A DNA stretch of 64,000 nt, taken from Spisula solida (lineage: Eukaryota; Mollusca; Bivalvia; Venerida; Mactridae). Shown in pieces: positions 62,901 through 64,000 of the stretch. Each line of letters opens with the position of its first letter. The first letter of the stretch is position 1. Position numbers and translations under genes: made by a program. Below the pieces are notes generated by a model. It had not been told where the DNA came from. It saw only the letters and a list, made by a program, of their open reading frames with translations, and ran no database searches. The stretch is taken from assembly GCA_947247005.1 (NCBI GenBank), contig OX365948.1, positions 8,246,001 through 8,310,000 of the forward strand, given 5' to 3'.

Positions 62901-63975
62901 ACTATAAGAACATAACATACGTCTATTTAAGACCGGCCGTTTTTATAGCCACTACTCAGCCGTGCTGACTTTAGGAAACAGGTAACACGTGTGCCCACTA
63001 AATATGAACACTAATTCAGTAGTTTGTTATATACTATTATTGGATTTAGTTGGTATTCATTATTCAGCAATCGTAGGAACTCTATTTGTATTACCATTAA
63101 TATAGTTTACAAAGCGACATACGCATGTATAATGAAAGACATGCCATCTGTTACGTGTATTATAATCGAACATTGATCAAGTAACGTCGCCGGTACACAT
63201 GTCTGCTAACATCTTGAGTACAAGCTTAGATGACGTTCGGTGGCCTTCTATCCGATAGTATCTATTTGACCATTTACATTTTATTTTGTATTCATAAAAA
63301 TATGTTGAGCTCTCTAACCTGGAGGAAAATAAACCGCAAATCAAGCAACAAAGTTAATGAGCGTAACTTACAATATACACGTCCATGACTGGTCATAGTC
63401 CGCTCCATTCTTCATTGTACCGCCAATGGTCTTTGATAGTATCTGCGCTGATATAAAAAATATCATATGCATTAACATTGGTAAAGGCGCTAGATTTGTA
63501 TTTGCTGAAAAGTTTCGATAAGGAAATGAAAATATTTGTGATTAAGAATTTGTTCTACAACCATTTTGAAACGTTTTTATTTATACTAGTTGATTAACAT
63601 GTATAATTATAACTACGGAATATATAATCATCGTGGCTCTGGCCGGAATGTCATTAGTCAACGGTTGTCCAACCTGTCGTGCATCCTATATCTGTAACTG
63701 AGATTAATTTCGTATGACACCGGGTATTCGGTTAATAGTATGTCGATATCATGATGTATGTCTGTACCTGTTTGGTTACAATATGTAGCATCCACAGCAT
63801 CAGCCAGATTAAAAGTCTCTCCTTCGGTAGCATCGATGATTTTTTGCAGCATAATTTGTAGAATTTTCTGGAGTGAAGTTTCGTCCAAGTCTAGAATTAA
63901 CAGTGTCCTATCTAGGAAGTTATCTACATCGCGATAAGCCCTCACCTCCGCACCGAAATCTTTCATGTTGATTTT
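50894..63975 (-). CDS. SLC4A11: SLC4A11-like bicarbonate-transporter-family protein (N-terminus off the right edge; 16 exons here)
   Basis: Reading from high to low: 63975-63768, 63447-63372, 61868-61745, 61065-60847, 60345-60264, 59746-59624, 59164-59051, 58741-58609, 58031-57958, 57488-57272, 56622-56516, 54960-54792, 54210-54037, 53452-53257, 51739-51570, 50954-50894 (2247 nt; 748 aa plus stop). All junctions are GT-AG with matching phases. The first ~210 residues are the cytosolic domain ([20 protein letters not shown]); the rest is the membrane domain, with [84 protein letters not shown] and [13 protein letters not shown]. These match vertebrate SLC4A11, a plasma-membrane H+/OH-, NH3-linked and borate-associated transporter that is atypical among bicarbonate carriers. 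Extracellular loop 3 has three N-glycosylation sequons. About 100-130 N-terminal residues are missing compared with the recalled human length. Substrate cannot be read from sequence. Confidence 0.93.
51570..51739 (-). CDS. SLC4A11: SLC4A11-like exon o (TM13-TM14); 5' end duplicated upstream
   Basis: It encodes [20 protein letters not shown], then two hydrophobic stretches ending MFLMPIR. The acceptor is CTATTTCAG. The first ~38 bases of the exon recur 83 bases upstream in the intron (51785-51823). Confidence 0.94.
51702..51823 (-). repeat. Tandem duplication of the exon o acceptor region
   Basis: 51702-51740 and 51785-51823 are 37 of 39 identical (GGTACCCGGCRTATATAGTG on +). Homology continues into ACATCCAT..A.ACATACA on both sides, so the original duplication was about 83 bases, with ~14 bases lost in the upstream copy. 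Confidence 0.9.
52001..53037 (+). repeat. Dispersed repeat with about five ~175-bp subunits
   Basis: Subunits carry TTTGAAACTTTCAACACTTG, TCACCATCAATACCTG, TTATTGCCCCTTTTTGGAC and GTTAAGTTTTGTGTTTAGGT. It begins ATAGCTCATCTGATTTTTG and ends GCAAGGCGGTGCTTTTGTTT. Confidence 0.8.
53257..53452 (-). CDS. SLC4A11: SLC4A11-like exon n (TM11-TM12)
   Basis: It encodes RVRETRLTG, a hydrophobic helix ending [20 protein letters not shown], and [17 protein letters not shown]. The E.R.TG...G.S motif and the P.PVL.GLFLY stretch are SLC4 hallmarks. The donor is GTAAGT, phase 0. Confidence 0.95.
53453..54791 (-). other. SLC4A11-like introns flanking exon m
   Basis: 53453-54036 and 54211-54791 hold no recognisable gene or bounded repeat. 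Confidence 0.5.
54037..54210 (-). CDS. SLC4A11: SLC4A11-like exon m (TM9-TM10)
   Basis: It encodes [40 protein letters not shown] and [10 protein letters not shown]. The LPW.HAA.PHSPLHV segment identifies the SLC4A11 branch. Donor GTAAGA; ends in phase 2. Confidence 0.95.
54792..54960 (-). CDS. SLC4A11: SLC4A11-like exon l (TM8)
   Basis: It encodes [14 protein letters not shown] and the helix [20 protein letters not shown], then [12 protein letters not shown]. The FF.(E/D)QN...ALVN.P motif is highly conserved. The acceptor is TTTTTTACAG and the donor GTAAGC. Confidence 0.94.
55387..56297. mobile_element. Outer element with TACCCCCGCA / TGCGGGGGTA ends, interrupted by a second element
   Basis: The 10-bp ends are perfect complements. 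The interior has repeated subunits with CCTTTGACCTCTAAGTGTGA and CCAGTAAGAAACRACAAA. It is split at 55657-55993 by an inserted element; without it the length is about 570 bases. An (ACCG)n run lies at 56231-56248. Confidence 0.8.
55657..55993. mobile_element. 337-bp nested element with 5-bp GTCTT target duplication
   Basis: The ends CAGGGGCGTAGCTA and TAGCTACGCGCCTG match 13 of 14 as complements. GTCTT flanks both sides (55652-55656, 55994-55998). It contains the GGGGGCATGCTCCCCC hairpin also seen near 19460. Non-coding. Confidence 0.87.
56353..56562 (-). repeat. 71-bp tandem triplication of exon k 3' end and donor
   Basis: Units 56421-56491 and 56492-56562 are identical over 71 bases; 56353-56420 is a diverged third copy. 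Each unit contains the last 47 bases of exon k, its donor GTACGT and ~24 intron bases. Confidence 0.92.
56516..56622 (-). CDS. SLC4A11: SLC4A11-like exon k (TM7); 3' end repeated in the intron
   Basis: It encodes [20 protein letters not shown] then [15 protein letters not shown]. The donor is GTACGT after AAAT. The last 47 exon bases plus donor recur twice in the following intron (56353-56491). Reading past the first donor meets a stop within about five codons, so the first copy must be the functional site. Confidence 0.88.
56623..57271 (-). other. SLC4A11-like intron between exons j and k
   Basis: A 78-codon - strand open frame (57061-56825) has a balanced composition but no recognised domain and no matching splice sites. 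Nothing else seen. Confidence 0.4.
57272..57488 (-). CDS. SLC4A11: SLC4A11-like exon j (extracellular loop 3 and TM6)
   Basis: It encodes in-window residues 385-456. A hydrophilic loop carries three N-X-S/T sequons (N404, N410, N413) and two cysteines (C395, C429) that may pair. It is followed by the helix [18 protein letters not shown]. The donor GTATGA is weak. Confidence 0.92.
57958..58031 (-). CDS. SLC4A11: SLC4A11-like exon i (TM5)
   Basis: A 74-base exon encoding [20 protein letters not shown] and KDTIK. RSTEEI is diagnostic of SLC4A11 and its relatives. The acceptor CTTCCAG lies a few bases from a 52-bp tandem repeat in the upstream intron. Confidence 0.93.
58059..58255 (-). repeat. 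52-bp tandem array next to the exon i acceptor
   Basis: The + unit is GAATGTTTGAAAATACAGTG, TTCCAAGAATGTGGAGG, TATGGGAAAGAGACA; two clean copies and two diverged ones. On the transcribed strand it is pyrimidine-rich. Confidence 0.88.
58609..58741 (-). CDS. SLC4A11: SLC4A11-like exon h (TM4)
   Basis: It encodes [20 protein letters not shown] and [15 protein letters not shown], matching the D.DF..F.A..GLWN.FFL signature. Donor GTAAAG; ends in phase 2. Confidence 0.93.
59051..59164 (-). CDS. SLC4A11: SLC4A11-like exon g (TM2-TM3)
   Basis: It encodes [20 protein letters not shown] followed by [16 protein letters not shown]. The GQPL turn before TM3 is conserved across SLC4. The acceptor is TTCTCCAG and the donor GTAAGT. 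Confidence 0.93.
59624..59746 (-). CDS. SLC4A11: SLC4A11-like exon f (TM1)
   Basis: It encodes [20 protein letters not shown] then [14 protein letters not shown], the first membrane helix and the family LP.IAFG.LND motif. The acceptor is TATTTTAG; the donor is GTATAG, a weak consensus. Confidence 0.92.
60264..60345 (-). CDS. SLC4A11: SLC4A11-like exon e (pre-TM1 segment)
   Basis: It encodes [17 protein letters not shown] and [11 protein letters not shown], equivalent to the GKGI.EDI.RR.P.Y..DF.DG stretch just before the first membrane helix. A longer overlapping open frame is a shadow. The donor is GTAAGA. Confidence 0.9.
60537..60675. mobile_element. Short inverted-end element related to 49829-50061
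   Basis: Left CAATCTCCCGAAGCA, right GAGATGCTTCGGAAGATCTG; the ends are imperfect complements and share CTCCCGAARCA with the 49.8-kb copy. Confidence 0.45.
60847..61065 (-). CDS. SLC4A11: SLC4A11-like exon d (end of cytosolic domain)
   Basis: It encodes [19 protein letters not shown], a charged helix ([15 protein letters not shown]) and an acidic/basic linker ending DEDEKE. KSTKTA.E..RTF is a family hallmark. Phase 0 at both ends; donor GTGAGT. Confidence 0.92.
61745..61868 (-). CDS. SLC4A11: SLC4A11-like exon c (cytosolic domain)
   Basis: It encodes [16 protein letters not shown] and [14 protein letters not shown], the conserved strand core of the SLC4 cytosolic domain. The acceptor is TATTCCAG; the donor GTTAGT follows a whole codon. 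Confidence 0.92.
63372..63447 (-). CDS. SLC4A11: SLC4A11-like exon b (cytosolic domain)
   Basis: A 76-base exon between acceptor TATATCAG and donor GTAAGT. It encodes [18 protein letters not shown]; the QSW.CI motif matches the family. It has no long open frame and was found by phase and homology. Confidence 0.88.
63768..63975 (-). CDS. SLC4A11: SLC4A11-like exon a (cytosolic domain)
   Basis: It encodes in-window residues 1-69, starting [19 protein letters not shown]. The acceptor ATTACAG and an open phase-0 start show that at least one more exon lies to the right, so the internal Met is not taken as the start. The donor is GTACAG. Confidence 0.88.
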
Positions 63976-64000
63976 CTGTAATTTAAAAGTAGGCAGTGGT

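Larger units (their letters stand above)
61066..63767 (-). other. SLC4A11-like introns between exons a and d
   Basis: A (TAA)n run is at 61258-61275 and 13 consecutive C at 62540-62552. Otherwise AT-rich with no exon or bounded element seen. Confidence 0.5.

Overview
The window is AT-rich animal nuclear DNA: genes are split by GT-AG introns, introns run from hundreds of bases to several kb, and dispersed and tandem repeats are dense. The repeat style (units ending in 'GGTGAGC'-like and 'TATGCCCCC'-like motifs, tRNA-derived SINE heads, many short DNA transposons with CAGGG-type ends) resembles bivalve molluscs. That species-level guess is from memory and unproven; the protein families are pan-metazoan. 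I see no bacterial, viral or toxin genes.

Two protein-coding genes can be assembled exon by exon with phases that match at every junction. On the + strand, 18480-41103, eight coding exons encode a complete 527-residue Src-family tyrosine kinase of the Src42A/FRK type: N-terminal acylation signal, SH3, SH2, kinase, and a C-terminal regulatory tyrosine. On the - strand, 63975-50894, sixteen coding exons encode 748 residues plus stop of an SLC4A11-like transporter; its first exon(s) lie beyond the right edge. The genes are convergent, with stop codons 9.8 kb apart.

Layout. 1-18.2 kb: no convincing host gene; it holds dispersed repeats, a 44-bp tandem array (6.1-6.5 kb), a GTTCATGAAC-rich block (7.0-7.5 kb), an hAT-like element with an 8-bp target duplication (8.9-9.8 kb), a SINE (10.2-10.5 kb), two decayed non-LTR retrotransposon 3' ends (11.6-12.1 and 16.2-16.7 kb), a 2.1-kb inverted-repeat element with TA flanks (13.2-15.4 kb) and a purine-rich tract (17.5-17.8 kb). 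18.5-41.1 kb: the kinase gene, its introns loaded with short transposons and a 27-bp minisatellite (31.1-32.0 kb) with higher-order structure. 41.1-50.9 kb: 3' UTR and intergenic space with several minisatellites. 50.9-64 kb: the transporter gene. Two of its exons have partial copies of their own splice junctions in the adjoining intron.

The two genes have no obvious joint function; the kinase acts at the inner face of the plasma membrane and the transporter within it. The most notable material is (i) the partial exon/splice-site duplications, (ii) several short DNA-transposon families with clear ends and target duplications, including two elements with 5-bp duplications, and (iii) the minisatellite seeded at the edge of a dispersed repeat. 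I found no clear undescribed molecular system beyond these.
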